11,067 bases of DNA from JAWWAH01 sp033721415 (GCA_033721415.1 JAWWAH010000035.1:1-11067), one strand, 5' to 3'. Positions 1 to 6,482 are shown, counted from the first letter of the stretch. Translations and numbers: made by a program. Notes: generated by a model from the letters alone, not told the origin.

Positions 1-3000
1 CACCCATTATCGGGCCAAACAACAACGTAAAGATCACCGTTGTATGTAAGTGCAGAAACTACTTTTTCAACATGGCCATAACCCGCAGCATTTGGGTTTC
101 CTGATATTTCACCCCAATCAAGAAAACTCCAGTTTTGCTTCCACGCTACTGAACCTGCTTCGTTGATGCTGTAAAGGTTATTCTTTGAAGCAAGATAAAC
201 CATGTTTTTTTTGTGATCTGTAGCCATGCGATAACCACCTCTTAAATCTACGGTCGCATTATTTTTTACCGCTCCAGTAGGTGTGTCGAGTGTAATCACA
301 GAATTAAGATCTACAACATACAAGCGTTTACTGTCTGAGGAAAGAGCTAATTCCCCTTTGCCTGGATATTGCCAACGGATATCTCCATTAATATCAAGCG
401 AATATACAAAATCACCTTCTTTGGCTCCGCGTACAGCTACATAGGTGTTGCCTGCATTATCCACAAGTGGTTGTGCTTCTTTTGATGTACTACCAAAAAT
501 TTCCGCTTTCCACATAATAGAGGGGTTCTTTTGAGGCCCTGCAAATAATGAATTACCTGAATTTTCACCACCATTTTGAGAGAAAGACCATAAGGGTGTA
601 TCTCCTATTTCTGCCTGCTTTTCTGATTTCTCATTACTACTGTTTTTGGGCGAAGGATTGCCTTCTTCGAAATCATCGAAATTATTATTACTATCAGAGT
701 GTTCTTGATCACGGCTTATACTTTTACCATCTCCGGGAGCAGTAGCCGTTATAGCTTCCTTTAGGTTTACACGGATATCACTACCCCACCCCACTGCATC
801 TATTGGTTTTATATCGCTCTCTTCTGGATTTGCATCAAACAACGCAATTGTTGCTCCTGAATTATTTAACTGATTGCTAGAATAAGGTTGCCAATCAGCG
901 CTGGGATTGCCCCCAGACTCTGGATAGCCATTAAAGCCTACTAAATAATATCCGCCTGAAGATATAGCTGCACCGTTGGGAAATTTCTTTAACCTATAAG
1001 GATTATCCCAAGTGGTTCTGGATGCAGGATAATAAGCAAAATAATATGTAGAGAGGTCTAAATCTTTAGATGTTGGGTTGTAAAGCTCTACAAATTCAGC
1101 GTCCTGAACTTGAATTTCGTTTATTACAAGATGTTGAGCTATCTCTGGTTCTTGGTTGTTTTCGTCTTGACTAGCTTTATTTTGATCAATTTTATCTTGA
1201 TAAAAATTGCTCCCCCTACCCGTAATAGGGCCGTATCCTGAATTACTTTGTGTTGAATCGCCCAGAACATCTCCTATCTTTTCTTTGGTTATTTCTATCG
1301 GCGACTTGTTCTCTTGAGGGTGGCATACTTCTCCCCATAATCCGCGCTTGTTTTTCTTCGCTTCTTGTTCTATTTTTTCAAACTCTTCGCTTAACTTATG
1401 AGTAAAGCCGTAGTCGAAAGCATATGCATGGCCTGTTCCGATAAGCTTTTGGTTAATTGATTCTCCTTCAACGTGCACATAGCGAAGTAAACGCCCAAAG
1501 TTATCTTTGTCGTCGGGCCCTTGAGTTAGTTCTACCTCCCTGTTTAGAACAAGAGAACTATTGAATTCTGTTGCCTCTTTTGAGAAGCAACCTTCGGGAG
1601 ATTCGGGAGCGTTTACACCTATATAGCGCACATGTTCTCCGGTGTTAAGCTCTACGGTATCTCCATCTAGAATACGGGTTACAACAACATTGGACTCATT
1701 GGACTTATTGCCTGCCTGTCCGGTAGGCAGGGACGTATTCGACTGATTGGGATTGGACGTATTGGACCTATTGCCTGCCTGTCGGGTAGACAGGGACTTA
1801 TTAGACGTATTAGACCTATTTTTCAGAGCACTCTCTACCTGTCCTCTAAAGTTGTCTTGAGCTTGTTGTTGTTCGCTCTTACTTGTCTGGCTTATGTGTA
1901 CCTCGTAATCTAGCGGAACTCCTGTGCTTAAAAATCCTACGGGATTATCTCCGTGTACGGGAGTAGATGAAATCTGTATATTTGAAAAAGCAAAGCCAAA
2001 TGCATCTCGAGTGCTCTGCCAGCGACTTTTAATGCCGGTGTTTATGGAGCTGAAAAAGTTCTTTACACCCCCTATAAAATCTGACTTAGATTTTTCGGGC
2101 TCATCATGAACGCTATCTTGAAATAATTTTATAATACCTGCAGTTGATTCTATTCCTAGTGGAGCAAGGCGCTCCCAATAATCGCGGGTTACAAGAGGAT
2201 CTGCAAAGGAGTTGTCATCTAAGACTGGATTATTAGAATCAAATAATTTATTTGGTTTCTTTATTCTTGCTAAGCGATGTTCCTTATCAGCTATATCTGA
2301 ATATACATAACCATCATCAATACGAGTTATCTTTGGTAAGTCATACATGCCTACAGTATCTTTACTCCAAAAATTATTGTTCGAATAAGATGCAACATAA
2401 TCAAAGTAGGCGTCTATATTATCTAAATATATAGGATGGAGATTTTTTGAAGAAGGTATTTTTAATTTCTTTGCTTCTTGTTCAAATGGATCGCTGCCTC
2501 CATAAAGGTCTACAGAGTATGCGCCTATATCCACATGCATATGAGCATCTTGTCGCGTATGCGCAGGCACGGTTGCATCTTGTATTAGATGAAATATATG
2601 TCCAAGAGTTTTGTATGCATGTTCGACATCTCCCCTTTTATGCGCAGATAATGCCTCTTCCCATGTATGAATACCACTACTAGCGCCCGCAATCTGATAG
2701 CGATTTAGGCTTTGTAATCCTGCATCGTGTGACCATTCTTTAGATGATTTGAAGTTCTCTAGACCCTGATTTTTTACTGGATCATAGAAATGATGTGTTG
2801 CCCTAGATGCTGGCCTGTCTTCGTCATGTGCGCCTTCTGCTATCCATAGTAATTGCTGTTGAGTTATTTTGTTTTCGGGATGATTATTGTTGTAAAGATT
2901 TACTGCCTCCTCTGCTAATGGATAGTGGGTTACTTCTGGACTATACGCTAAAGCGGGTAAACAAAAACCGCCTATTAGAGCGGTTCCCAAGCCGAAGATT

Positions 3001-3029
3001 ATAAACTTTTTTAGTTTATCTATGTTCAT
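1..3029 (-). CDS. Large secreted multidomain protein (phospholipase C-like, SNase, lamin-tail, PQQ propeller), 3' end outside window
   Basis: An uninterrupted minus-strand frame of 1009 codons runs from ATG 3029 off the left edge. Residues 1-28 form a signal peptide (KLKK, hydrophobic core, ALA cleavage site), so the protein is exported. Residues about 30-300 resemble zinc-dependent phospholipase C/S1-P1 nuclease-like helical domains: H35, H68-D69, HHFYDP 79-84, and H147-x3-D151-x5-H157 with H163 as probable metal ligands. A Ser/Asn-rich linker (403-447) carries two DNA repeats. Residues 447-569 are a staphylococcal-nuclease domain (DGDT 455-458, R468, APE 474-476, R513), with Asn473 where the classical enzyme has Asp. 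Residues about 633-793 match a lamin-tail domain (INEI 636-639, EFVELYNP). From about 810 the sequence is a PQQ-like beta-propeller. I infer an extracellular or surface nuclease/lipase-like protein. No SD is visible; the 38-bp gap suggests cotranscription with the gene at 3068-3589. Confidence 0.88.
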   Translation of the reverse strand, partial: MNIDKLKKFIIFGLGTALIGGFCLPALAYSPEVTHYPLAEEAVNLYNNNHPENKITQQQLLWIAEGAHDEDRPASRATHHFYDPVKNQGLENFKSSKEWSHDAGLQSLNRYQIAGASSGIHTWEEALSAHKRGDVEHAYKTLGHIFHLIQDATVPAHTRQDAHMHVDIGAYSVDLYGGSDPFEQEAKKLKIPSSKNLHPIYLDNIDAYFDYVASYSNNNFWSKDTVGMYDLPKITRIDDGYVYSDIADKEHRLARIKKPNKLFDSNNPVLDDNSFADPLVTRDYWERLAPLGIESTAGIIKLFQDSVHDEPEKSKSDFIGGVKNFFSSINTGIKSRWQSTRDAFGFAFSNIQISSTPVHGDNPVGFLSTGVPLDYEVHISQTSKSEQQQAQDNFRGQVESALKNRSNTSNKSLSTRQAGNRSNTSNPNQSNTSLPTGQAGNKSNESNVVVTRILDGDTVELNTGEHVRYIGVNAPESPEGCFSKEATEFNSSLVLNREVELTQGPDDKDNFGRLLRYVHVEGESINQKLIGTGHAYAFDYGFTHKLSEEFEKIEQEAKKNKRGLWGEVCHPQENKSPIEITKEKIGDVLGDSTQSNSGYGPITGRGSNFYQDKIDQNKASQDENNQEPEIAQHLVINEIQVQDAEFVELYNPTSKDLDLSTYYFAYYPASRTTWDNPYRLKKFPNGAAISSGGYYLVGFNGYPESGGNPSADWQPYSSNQLNNSGATIALFDANPEESDIKPIDAVGWGSDIRVNLKEAITATAPGDGKSISRDQEHSDSNNNFDDFEEGNPSPKNSSNEKSEKQAEIGDTPLWSFSQNGGENSGNSLFAGPQKNPSIMWKAEIFGSTSKEAQPLVDNAGNTYVAVRGAKEGDFVYSLDINGDIRWQYPGKGELALSSDSKRLYVVDLNSVITLDTPTGAVKNNATVDLRGGYRMATDHKKNMVYLASKNNLYSINEAGSVAWKQNWSFLDWGEISGNPNAAGYGHVEKVVSALTYNGDLYVVVWPDNG
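1701..1739. repeat. Palindromic LPTGQAG-encoding repeat, copy A
   Basis: This 39-bp unit contains the perfect arms CCTGCCT (1711-1717) and AGGCAGG (1725-1731) around a 7-nt centre. On the minus strand it is translated in frame as part of a Ser/Asn linker with the peptide SLPTGQAG. It is 34/39 or so identical to the copy at 1764-1802 and is embedded in short TCCAAT/ACGTCC-like direct repeats. Confidence 0.8.
1764..1802. repeat. Palindromic LPTGQAG-type repeat, copy B
   Basis: Second 39-bp unit, same orientation and same reading frame as the copy at 1701-1739. Its palindrome is decayed by one arm mismatch, and it encodes SLSTRQAG instead of SLPTGQAG. Both units sit between the phospholipase-like and nuclease domains, where an insertion would be tolerated. 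Confidence 0.75.
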
Positions 3030-3067
3030 ATATTTGATTTTTTAATTTATATTGCATTTTTTAAATT

Positions 3068-3589
3068 TTATATTGAGCTTATTTTCCAATCGCCACTTTG
3101 TGTGCGCGTAAATTCCACAGATTCGTTATATCCTTCCATTGGATTATTGCTGTAGTTATTACCCGGTATAGGCTCTACGCTATAAACAACGGTCACAAAA
3201 CCATCATCATAAATCTTTTCTTTTAGAGGGGTTAGACGCTCCACCGCTTCGCTCAAACGACCTTCTTCATAAGCTTCAATTAAGCCATCTTCGTACTTAT
3301 ATCTATATGCTGGATGTATCACATTCATGGCTTTATCTAAGTCTTCGTCTAATAAGGCTTGTCTGAGTTCTTGGTATGCTTGCTCTGGTGTAGAGTCTGA
3401 ATTTTTTATATTGTATTTGAATTGGAGAGCTAAATCAGTTTCTTTTTGCTGCATATCCATTGCGGCTCTTTCTTCGTTAAAGGAAAGAACCTGATTTGTA
3501 ATGAAAAACAAAGCAATCAAAGCCACTGATAGAAACATGGACCATTCCAGCCAATCTACCCCCTTGCTTTCTCTAAGTAATTTTTTCAT
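3068..3589 (-). CDS. Small membrane-anchored protein of unknown function
   Basis: A 173-residue protein with a short basic N-terminus (MKKLLRESKG), one hydrophobic segment at about 15-35 (SMFLSVALIALFFITNQV) and a hydrophilic remainder. The TM acts as a signal anchor, placing residues 36-173 outside the cytoplasm. The remainder starts with a helical stretch (about 40-125, LRQALLDEDLDKAMNVIHPAY) and ends in beta-like segments (FVTVVYSVEP, ESVEFTRTQSGDWKISSI). This layout recalls NTF2-like or DUF4878-type lipoprotein folds, but I cannot assign a family. The ATG at 3589 has no obvious SD. It is the upstream gene of a probable two-gene unit with the large secreted protein, which follows after 38 bp. 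Confidence 0.8.
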   Translation of the reverse strand: MKKLLRESKGVDWLEWSMFLSVALIALFFITNQVLSFNEERAAMDMQQKETDLALQFKYNIKNSDSTPEQAYQELRQALLDEDLDKAMNVIHPAYRYKYEDGLIEAYEEGRLSEAVERLTPLKEKIYDDGFVTVVYSVEPIPGNNYSNNPMEGYNESVEFTRTQSGDWKISSI

Positions 3590-3722
3590 AAAAAGTTGAT
3601 TAATTTTTTAAATGTTGATTTTTACTTATCACATGCCTTATAAAGGCAGGTTAAAAAACTTATAAAATCTAGATAAAATTTTCTTAAAGTTTATATAAAG
3701 TATTAATAGGACGTACATTCCG

Positions 3723-3746
3723 AATAGGACAGCCGGTTGTCCTATT
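3723..3746. repeat. Inverted repeat AATAGGACA / TGTCCTATT
   Basis: A perfect 9-bp stem (3723-3731 with 3738-3746) surrounds GCCGGT. A further AATAGGAC copy lies just upstream at about 3705-3712. Neither arm is followed by a T-run long enough for a good terminator. Its role is unknown; an operator or a decayed palindromic repeat are both possible. Confidence 0.6.
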
Positions 3747-3797
3747 AGCTATAATCTAATTTTAGCACCTGTGCTCTTTTTTACCTTGTGTATTACT

Positions 3798-3841
3798 AGC
3801 TTGTCCTTAAAATCCCCGGCCGTGGATTTTACGGACATGCT
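3798..3841. repeat. Long imperfect hairpin around CCGGCCGT
   Basis: Arms 3798-3815 and 3824-3841 pair over 18 positions with two mismatches. The best-paired part is TAAAATCC with GGATTTTA, and the 8-nt centre is CCGGCCGT. There is no adjacent T-run, so a terminator role is not supported. It may be a structured RNA or a remnant of a palindromic repeat family. Confidence 0.55.
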
Positions 3842-3889
3842 AAAAAGGAGGGAAAAAGAAGGAAAGGAAAAAGGATAAGGAGCAATAAG

Positions 3890-3911
3890 AAAACCGCCAG
3901 TTGGCGGTTTT
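3890..3911 (-). terminator. Intrinsic terminator of the metallopeptidase gene
   Basis: AAAACCGCC (3890-3898) pairs perfectly with GGCGGTTTT (3903-3911) around a 4-nt loop. It lies 14 bases beyond the stop codon of the gene ending at 3926. On the minus strand the stem runs into TTTTCTTATT. Confidence 0.8.
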
Positions 3912-3925
3912 AAAAAGAAACTGTG

Positions 3926-4624
3926 TTATTTATTATCTTCGACGAAAGAGCAGATATCCTCTAGGCGGGGGGTCCACCCGGACCAGAGAGTGCCGGAGGC
4001 ACATGCTTCGGCGCATCTTTCTACGGTACCTAGAAGAGTGTCGAGTTTTTCGCGCGACGGATTACTAGGGTTTTCATTGGAAGTTTCTATATCTTTTTCG
4101 GCTGACATGATGGCTACTTCCATATCTATGACACGGCGAGCCCAAAAATCCCCTACGTGGAAGGCGCGTCTTTCATGGGGCATTTTATAATAAGGCATAA
4201 AACGCTTAAAGCGCTTTCCTTCCCAGCGCCAAAGAACATGGTCTAGCTCGTGGAAAAGGACCCTTAGAAACTGCAGTTTAGAAAAGGTGTTAAATACGTA
4301 TATTCTAACTATACCCCTTTGTGTTGTATGCAACTTGGGGAAGGGATAATAGCCTGAAGAGTAAACACCTGTTTTAAATACCTTAGCATCTCCCATGCGG
4401 TCCATTCTTCTTGGCATCACATCTACCTTTACGGTAAGAGATCTTGAATCGCTGAGCGGAATCCCATTTTCTTCAAAGAAATAGTGGGCATAATGCCTTA
4501 ACTCCTCTTCAGTCATAAATATTTCTAAGTATTTCTTACCGATTATTTTAAGAGGGGGATAAAGTTCTCGCTTAACATGCTTATAAACCCTGTGCATTTC
4601 TTGAATGTTTCGCAAAAAAGGCAC
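3926..4624 (-). CDS. HExxH zinc metallopeptidase-like protein
   Basis: A 232-residue soluble protein. HELDH (125-129), preceded by hydrophobic FLRVLF, is the zinc-binding HExxH helix. PHERRAF follows, and E151, 22 residues after the second His, is the natural third ligand. This is the spacing seen in SprT/ImmA-like compact gluzincins, although I cannot place it in a named family. Residues 64-112 are beta-rich (SLTVKVDVMP, GIVRIYVFN), as upstream of the active helix in such folds. The C-terminal 50 residues contain two Cys (C204, C208) and a Ser/Asn-rich segment. There is no signal peptide or TM, so it is probably cytosolic. GTG 4624 is chosen because AAGGAG at 4630-4635 stands 5 nt before it; the next Met is residue 10. 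A terminator follows the stop. Confidence 0.8.
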   Translation of the reverse strand: MPFLRNIQEMHRVYKHVKRELYPPLKIIGKKYLEIFMTEEELRHYAHYFFEENGIPLSDSRSLTVKVDVMPRRMDRMGDAKVFKTGVYSSGYYPFPKLHTTQRGIVRIYVFNTFSKLQFLRVLFHELDHVLWRWEGKRFKRFMPYYKMPHERRAFHVGDFWARRVIDMEVAIMSAEKDIETSNENPSNPSREKLDTLLGTVERCAEACASGTLWSGWTPRLEDICSFVEDNK

Positions 4625-4629
4625 AACTT

Positions 4630-4635
4630 CTCCTT
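4630..4635 (-). promoter_or_regulatory. Shine-Dalgarno site fixing a GTG start
   Basis: AAGGAG on the minus strand lies 5 nt before GTG 4624-4622. It is strong enough to prefer this GTG over the internal ATG at codon 10 of the metallopeptidase gene. Confidence 0.75.
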
Positions 4636-4651
4636 TTGTAGAGCTGCCTAG

Positions 4652-4680
4652 AAAATACCATGAAATTATGGTTTTGTAAA
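4652..4680 (-). promoter_or_regulatory. Candidate promoter with a dyad in its spacer (metallopeptidase gene)
   Basis: On the minus strand TTTACA (4680-4675) is followed by exactly 17 nt and TATTTT (4657-4652). The spacer contains the dyad ACCAT-AATTTC-ATGGT. A start site about 7 nt after the -10 would give a leader of about 20 nt holding the SD at 4630-4635. The layout is the same as in the dyads at 5037-6465, but here the terminator of the preceding gene is a separate hairpin (4698-4718), so a terminator reading is not needed. Confidence 0.55.
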
Positions 4681-4697
4681 TATTTTAGAAAAATAAA

Positions 4698-4718
4698 AAA
4701 CCACCGCTGGGGTGGTTT
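4698..4718 (-). terminator. Intrinsic terminator of the 4732 gene
   Basis: AAACCACC (4698-4705) pairs with GGTGGTTT (4711-4718) around a 5-nt loop, 13 bases past the stop codon. On the minus strand it is followed by TTTATTTTTC. It is preceded by GTTCTTT, as are the dyads further upstream in the array. Confidence 0.75.
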
Positions 4719-4731
4719 AAAAAGAACGTAT

Positions 4732-5001
4732 TTAAGACTTAACGGTTACAGAGACTTCGACATCTAAGAAGGCAGAGACAAGAAGGCATCCTGTGCAGTC
4801 AGGGTGTTTACCGAAATGGCCTTCATCTACAAGCTTTCTTGCTGTCAGAGCAGGACCATCAGGCCTCTTTTTGATTGGAGGCATGCTGCTGAGCCGAGGG
4901 AGTGTCCTTTTCGGAGGCTCCGGAAAGCTCTTATACGGAGATTTATTCGTAAGAACTAAGGAATTACCCGGTGCTCTTTTGACTGGGAAATCTTTGCTCA
5001 A
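4732..5001 (-). CDS. Small soluble protein of unknown function, last gene of the array
   Basis: About 89 residues, not recognised. It is basic and proline-rich in the first half (SKDFPVKRAPG, PEPPKRTLPR, PPIKKRPDGP), with a later HPDCTGC segment (one Cys-x2-Cys) and a Val-rich end (VEVSVTVKS). There is no TM, unlike the five paralogous genes before it, though it uses the same upstream dyad. I choose the TTG at 5001 because GAGGAG (5015-5010) stands 8 nt before it and the dyad-to-start distance (about 35 nt) matches the neighbouring genes. An in-frame ATG at 5025 (eight more residues, MSKRGEKH) has no SD and would leave almost no leader if the dyad is a promoter. An ATG at 5046 lies inside the dyad and is rejected. 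Moderately sure that it is a gene; less sure of the start. Confidence 0.6.
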   Translation of the reverse strand: MSKDFPVKRAPGNSLVLTNKSPYKSFPEPPKRTLPRLSSMPPIKKRPDGPALTARKLVDEGHFGKHPDCTGCLLVSAFLDVEVSVTVKS

Positions 5002-5009
5002 GTGCTTTT

Positions 5010-5015
5010 CTCCTC
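5010..5015 (-). promoter_or_regulatory. Shine-Dalgarno site supporting a TTG start
   Basis: GAGGAG on the minus strand, 8 nt before TTG 5001. It falls inside the coding frame if ATG 5025 is used, so it decides between the two starts. Confidence 0.5.
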
Positions 5016-5036
5016 TTTTCGACATTATTATATAAA

Positions 5037-5065
5037 AAAATACCACATATGTGGTATTTTGTAAA
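5037..5065 (-). terminator. Array dyad 1: terminator and candidate promoter
   Basis: AAAATACCAC (5037-5046) pairs perfectly with GTGGTATTTT (5051-5060) around ATAT. On the minus strand the stem ends in a run of seven T, so it can terminate the gene ending at 5096. The same bases read TTTACA (5065-5060), 17 nt, TATTTT (5042-5037), giving a promoter for the 4732 gene. GTTC precedes TTTACA, as in four other copies. Confidence 0.7.
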
Positions 5066-5095
5066 GAACGAAGTTACACTACAAGAACTTATGCA

Positions 5096-5365
5096 TTAAT
5101 CGTTAAAGTCGCCCAACTTGCAAAGAAGCTCTTGAATATAGAAATAACCCATCATAAATACAAAGATAATCCCAATAATAAGCCAATAAGCTACGGATAT
5201 ATATCCCCCAAATACGTGGGTCCAAAAGATAGATTTGCTACTTTTTCGTTTCGGAACGATACCACTTTCATATTCCTCTAAAAAGTTTGCTAAACGAAAA
5301 ACAAGCGCACCCGCAGGTAGCCATGTTAGTGCAATAAGAACCCAAACCCAAGTGGGCAAATCCAT
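5096..5365 (-). CDS. Small membrane protein, paralog 1 of 5
   Basis: 89 residues with two hydrophobic segments, about 5-25 and 46-76, joined by a charged loop (EEYESGIVPKRKSSK). The first segment ends in W15-LPAGALVF-R24, the signature shared by all five array members. The second contains GGYIS, and the tail is short and partly amphipathic, ending LCKLGDFND. Two TM helices in the cytoplasmic membrane are expected; I know no family for it. ATG 5365 has GAAAGGA (5373-5379) 7 nt upstream. The first 52 bases of the gene and its leader are nearly identical to those of the paralog at 5779-6048 and they differ in the second half, which suggests duplication or conversion of the 5' part. The dyad at 5395-5423 lies 30 bp upstream. 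Confidence 0.8.
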   Translation of the reverse strand: MDLPTWVWVLIALTWLPAGALVFRLANFLEEYESGIVPKRKSSKSIFWTHVFGGYISVAYWLIIGIIFVFMMGYFYIQELLCKLGDFND

Positions 5366-5427
5366 ATGTGGTTCCTTTCTTCAGTGCTAAATAAAAAATA
5401 CCACCTTAGTGGTATTTTGTAAAGAAC
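5314..5427 (-). repeat. 114-bp near-identical segment, copy 1
   Basis: Matches 5997-6110 at 112 of 114 positions, covering the first 52 bases of the gene, its leader and the dyad with its GTTC flank. The differences are at 5331 and 5375. The second one changes the SD (GAAAGGA here, GAAATGA in the other copy). Confidence 0.9.
5395..5423 (-). terminator. Array dyad 2: terminator and candidate promoter
   Basis: AAAATACCAC (5395-5404) pairs with GTGGTATTTT (5409-5418) around CTTA, followed on the minus strand by TTATTTAG. Read as a promoter it is TTTACA (5423-5418), 17 nt, TATTTT (5400-5395), with a predicted start site near 5388 and the SD at 5373-5379. Confidence 0.7.
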
Positions 5428-5451
5428 AATCTATGCCGAGAGATATTAGTT

Positions 5452-5694
5452 TTATTGTCTAAAACCGCCTATCTTATAAAGCGTGTCACGAACCCAAAAC
5501 TGAAGAGAAAAAAGACCAAAGAAAATTAATACAATTAACCAAAAAAACGCAGAACCAAAGCCAAAATATACATACACCCAAAAAACATTCTTACTTCTCT
5601 TGGTCTTGGGGTCAACAGCTTCTGCAAGACGGAATGTTAAAGCACCTACAGGTAGCCATAATAAAAGAATAAGAATCTTTACCCATGGATCCAC
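5452..5694 (-). CDS. Small membrane protein, paralog 2 of 5
   Basis: 80 residues, the shortest member. Hydrophobic segments lie at about 5-24 and 38-66, with a basic loop between (DPKTKRSK). The signature is W13-LPVGALTF-R22, the second segment has FGFGS, and the tail ends LYKIGGFRQ. The start is GTG 5694, with GAGGG 5 nt upstream on the minus strand; it aligns the protein (DPWVK) with the MEPWMWW start of paralog 5. The leader shares ACTTCAAAA with paralog 4 rather than the GCACTGAA of paralogs 1, 3 and 5. A two-helix inner-membrane protein of unknown function. Confidence 0.78.
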   Translation of the reverse strand: MDPWVKILILLLWLPVGALTFRLAEAVDPKTKRSKNVFWVYVYFGFGSAFFWLIVLIFFGLFSLQFWVRDTLYKIGGFRQ

Positions 5695-5726
5695 GTTAGC
5701 CCTCTCTTTTTGAAGTTACTGAATAA

Positions 5727-5755
5727 AAAATACCACGTTAGTGGTATTTTGTAAA
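5727..5755 (-). terminator. Array dyad 3: terminator and candidate promoter
   Basis: AAAATACCAC (5727-5736) pairs with GTGGTATTTT (5741-5750) around GTTA, then TTATTCAG on the minus strand. Promoter reading: TTTACA (5755-5750), 17 nt, TATTTT (5732-5727). Confidence 0.7.
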
Positions 5756-5778
5756 GAACAATATTGGGTAATAAAAAC

Positions 5779-6048
5779 TTATCTATTAGCTTCAGTATCA
5801 TCCAATCCTGCAATATTATCAAGCTGACTGCCCGCCCACTTGTATAGTGAAATGCAAAACATTATGACCTTTAAGCATAGAATAGCAAGCAAAGAGCAGT
5901 AGCCGCAGTAAATAAAAAACTTAACATATTTATCTTTCCTTTTAGCACTAGGCCATAAACCAAAAATCACTCCTAGTCGAAATGAAAATGCGCCTACAGG
6001 TAGCCATGTTAGTACAATAAGAACCCAAACCCAAGTGGGCAAATCCAT
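5779..6048 (-). CDS. Small membrane protein, paralog 3 of 5
   Basis: 89 residues. The first 24 (MDLPTWVWVL then W15-LPVGAFSF-R24) are almost the same as in paralog 1, while the rest is different: a basic loop (SAKRKDKYVK), a Cys-rich second hydrophobic segment at about 44-68 with CGYCS, and an acidic tail (LDDTEANR). ATG 6048 is preceded by GAAATGA where paralog 1 has GAAAGGA, so its SD is weakened by one base. This suggests lower translation or a recent copy that has begun to drift. Unknown function; probable two-helix membrane protein. Confidence 0.78.
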   Translation of the reverse strand: MDLPTWVWVLIVLTWLPVGAFSFRLGVIFGLWPSAKRKDKYVKFFIYCGYCSLLAILCLKVIMFCISLYKWAGSQLDNIAGLDDTEANR

Positions 6049-6110
6049 ATGTGGTTCATTTCTTCAGTGCTAAATAAAAAATACCACCTTAGTGGTATTT
6101 TGTAAAGAAC
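5997..6110 (-). repeat. 114-bp near-identical segment, copy 2
   Basis: Partner of 5314-5427 (112/114 identical). The differences are at 6014 and 6058. The match stops abruptly on both sides: at codon 18 of the gene and just past the GTTC flank of the dyad. Confidence 0.9.
6078..6106 (-). terminator. Array dyad 4: terminator and candidate promoter
   Basis: AAAATACCAC (6078-6087) pairs with GTGGTATTTT (6092-6101) around CTTA, then TTATTTAG on the minus strand. Promoter reading: TTTACA (6106-6101), 17 nt, TATTTT (6083-6078). Same sequence as dyad 2. Confidence 0.7.
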
Positions 6111-6120
6111 TAGGGACATG

Positions 6121-6402
6121 TTATTCCCTATAAACTACTGTGTCATCCTCAGTGGTATTTTCGTCTCTACCGATAGAATCCATAATGGACCAAATAATAT
6201 GTAACACTGCAGCAAGCAGATTAACGAATAGATTGATAACGATGAAAAGAGCAAAAAGTACCAGTGATAAGTAGCCAAAAATAAAAAATAGTAACTTTAT
6301 CTCGGAATCATTAAATAATGAGTCCGTTCTACGGAAAAGAAAAGCGACAAGAGCCCCTACTGGAAACCATGTGAGGAAGATAATTAACCCTATAGCCCCC
6401 AC
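6121..6402 (-). CDS. Small membrane protein, paralog 4 of 5
   Basis: 93 residues, the longest and most divergent member. The signature is stretched by two residues: W12-FPVGALVAFLF-R24. A short acidic loop (TDSLFNDSE) is followed by a long hydrophobic region at about 37-71, beginning FIFGYLS, and an acidic tail (GRDENTTEDDTVVYRE) in place of the GGF ending of its relatives. GTG 6402 has GAAAGGA (6410-6416) 7 nt upstream. The leader shares ACTTCAAAA with paralog 2. The protein is probably membrane-embedded; function not known. Confidence 0.78.
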   Translation of the reverse strand: MGAIGLIIFLTWFPVGALVAFLFRRTDSLFNDSEIKLLFFIFGYLSLVLFALFIVINLFVNLLAAVLHIIWSIMDSIGRDENTTEDDTVVYRE

Positions 6403-6435
6403 TAGCTTATCCTTTCGTTTTGAAGTTCCTAAGTA

Positions 6436-6465
6436 AAAATACCACGGTGCGTGGTATTTTGTAAA
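6436..6465 (-). terminator. Array dyad 5: terminator and candidate promoter
   Basis: AAAATACCAC (6436-6445) pairs with GTGGTATTTT (6451-6460) around the 5-nt loop GGTGC. Promoter reading: TTTACA (6465-6460), 18 nt, TATTTT (6441-6436), one base longer than the others. The arms are unchanged although loop and flanks differ, so the arms and GTTCTTTAC are what is conserved. Confidence 0.68.
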
Positions 6466-6482
6466 GAACTTAATCCAAATTA

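Larger units (their letters stand above)
3590..3925. other. Non-coding interval with several dyads
   Basis: No convincing gene lies here. On the minus strand it separates the metallopeptidase gene (upstream) from the 3589 operon. It holds an AT-rich stretch next to the 3589 start with a TGCCTT-ATA-AAGGCA hairpin (3634-3648), two larger dyads at 3723-3746 and 3798-3841, a 33-base pure purine run on the plus strand (3842-3874) and the terminator at 3890-3911. Any promoter of the 3589 gene must be in the AT-rich part, but I see no clear hexamer pair. Confidence 0.7.

Noticed and set aside
3842..3874. Purine tract with AAGGAGG as an RBS of a plus-strand gene
   Set aside because: No start codon or open frame follows at a usable distance; the terminator at 3890 comes next.
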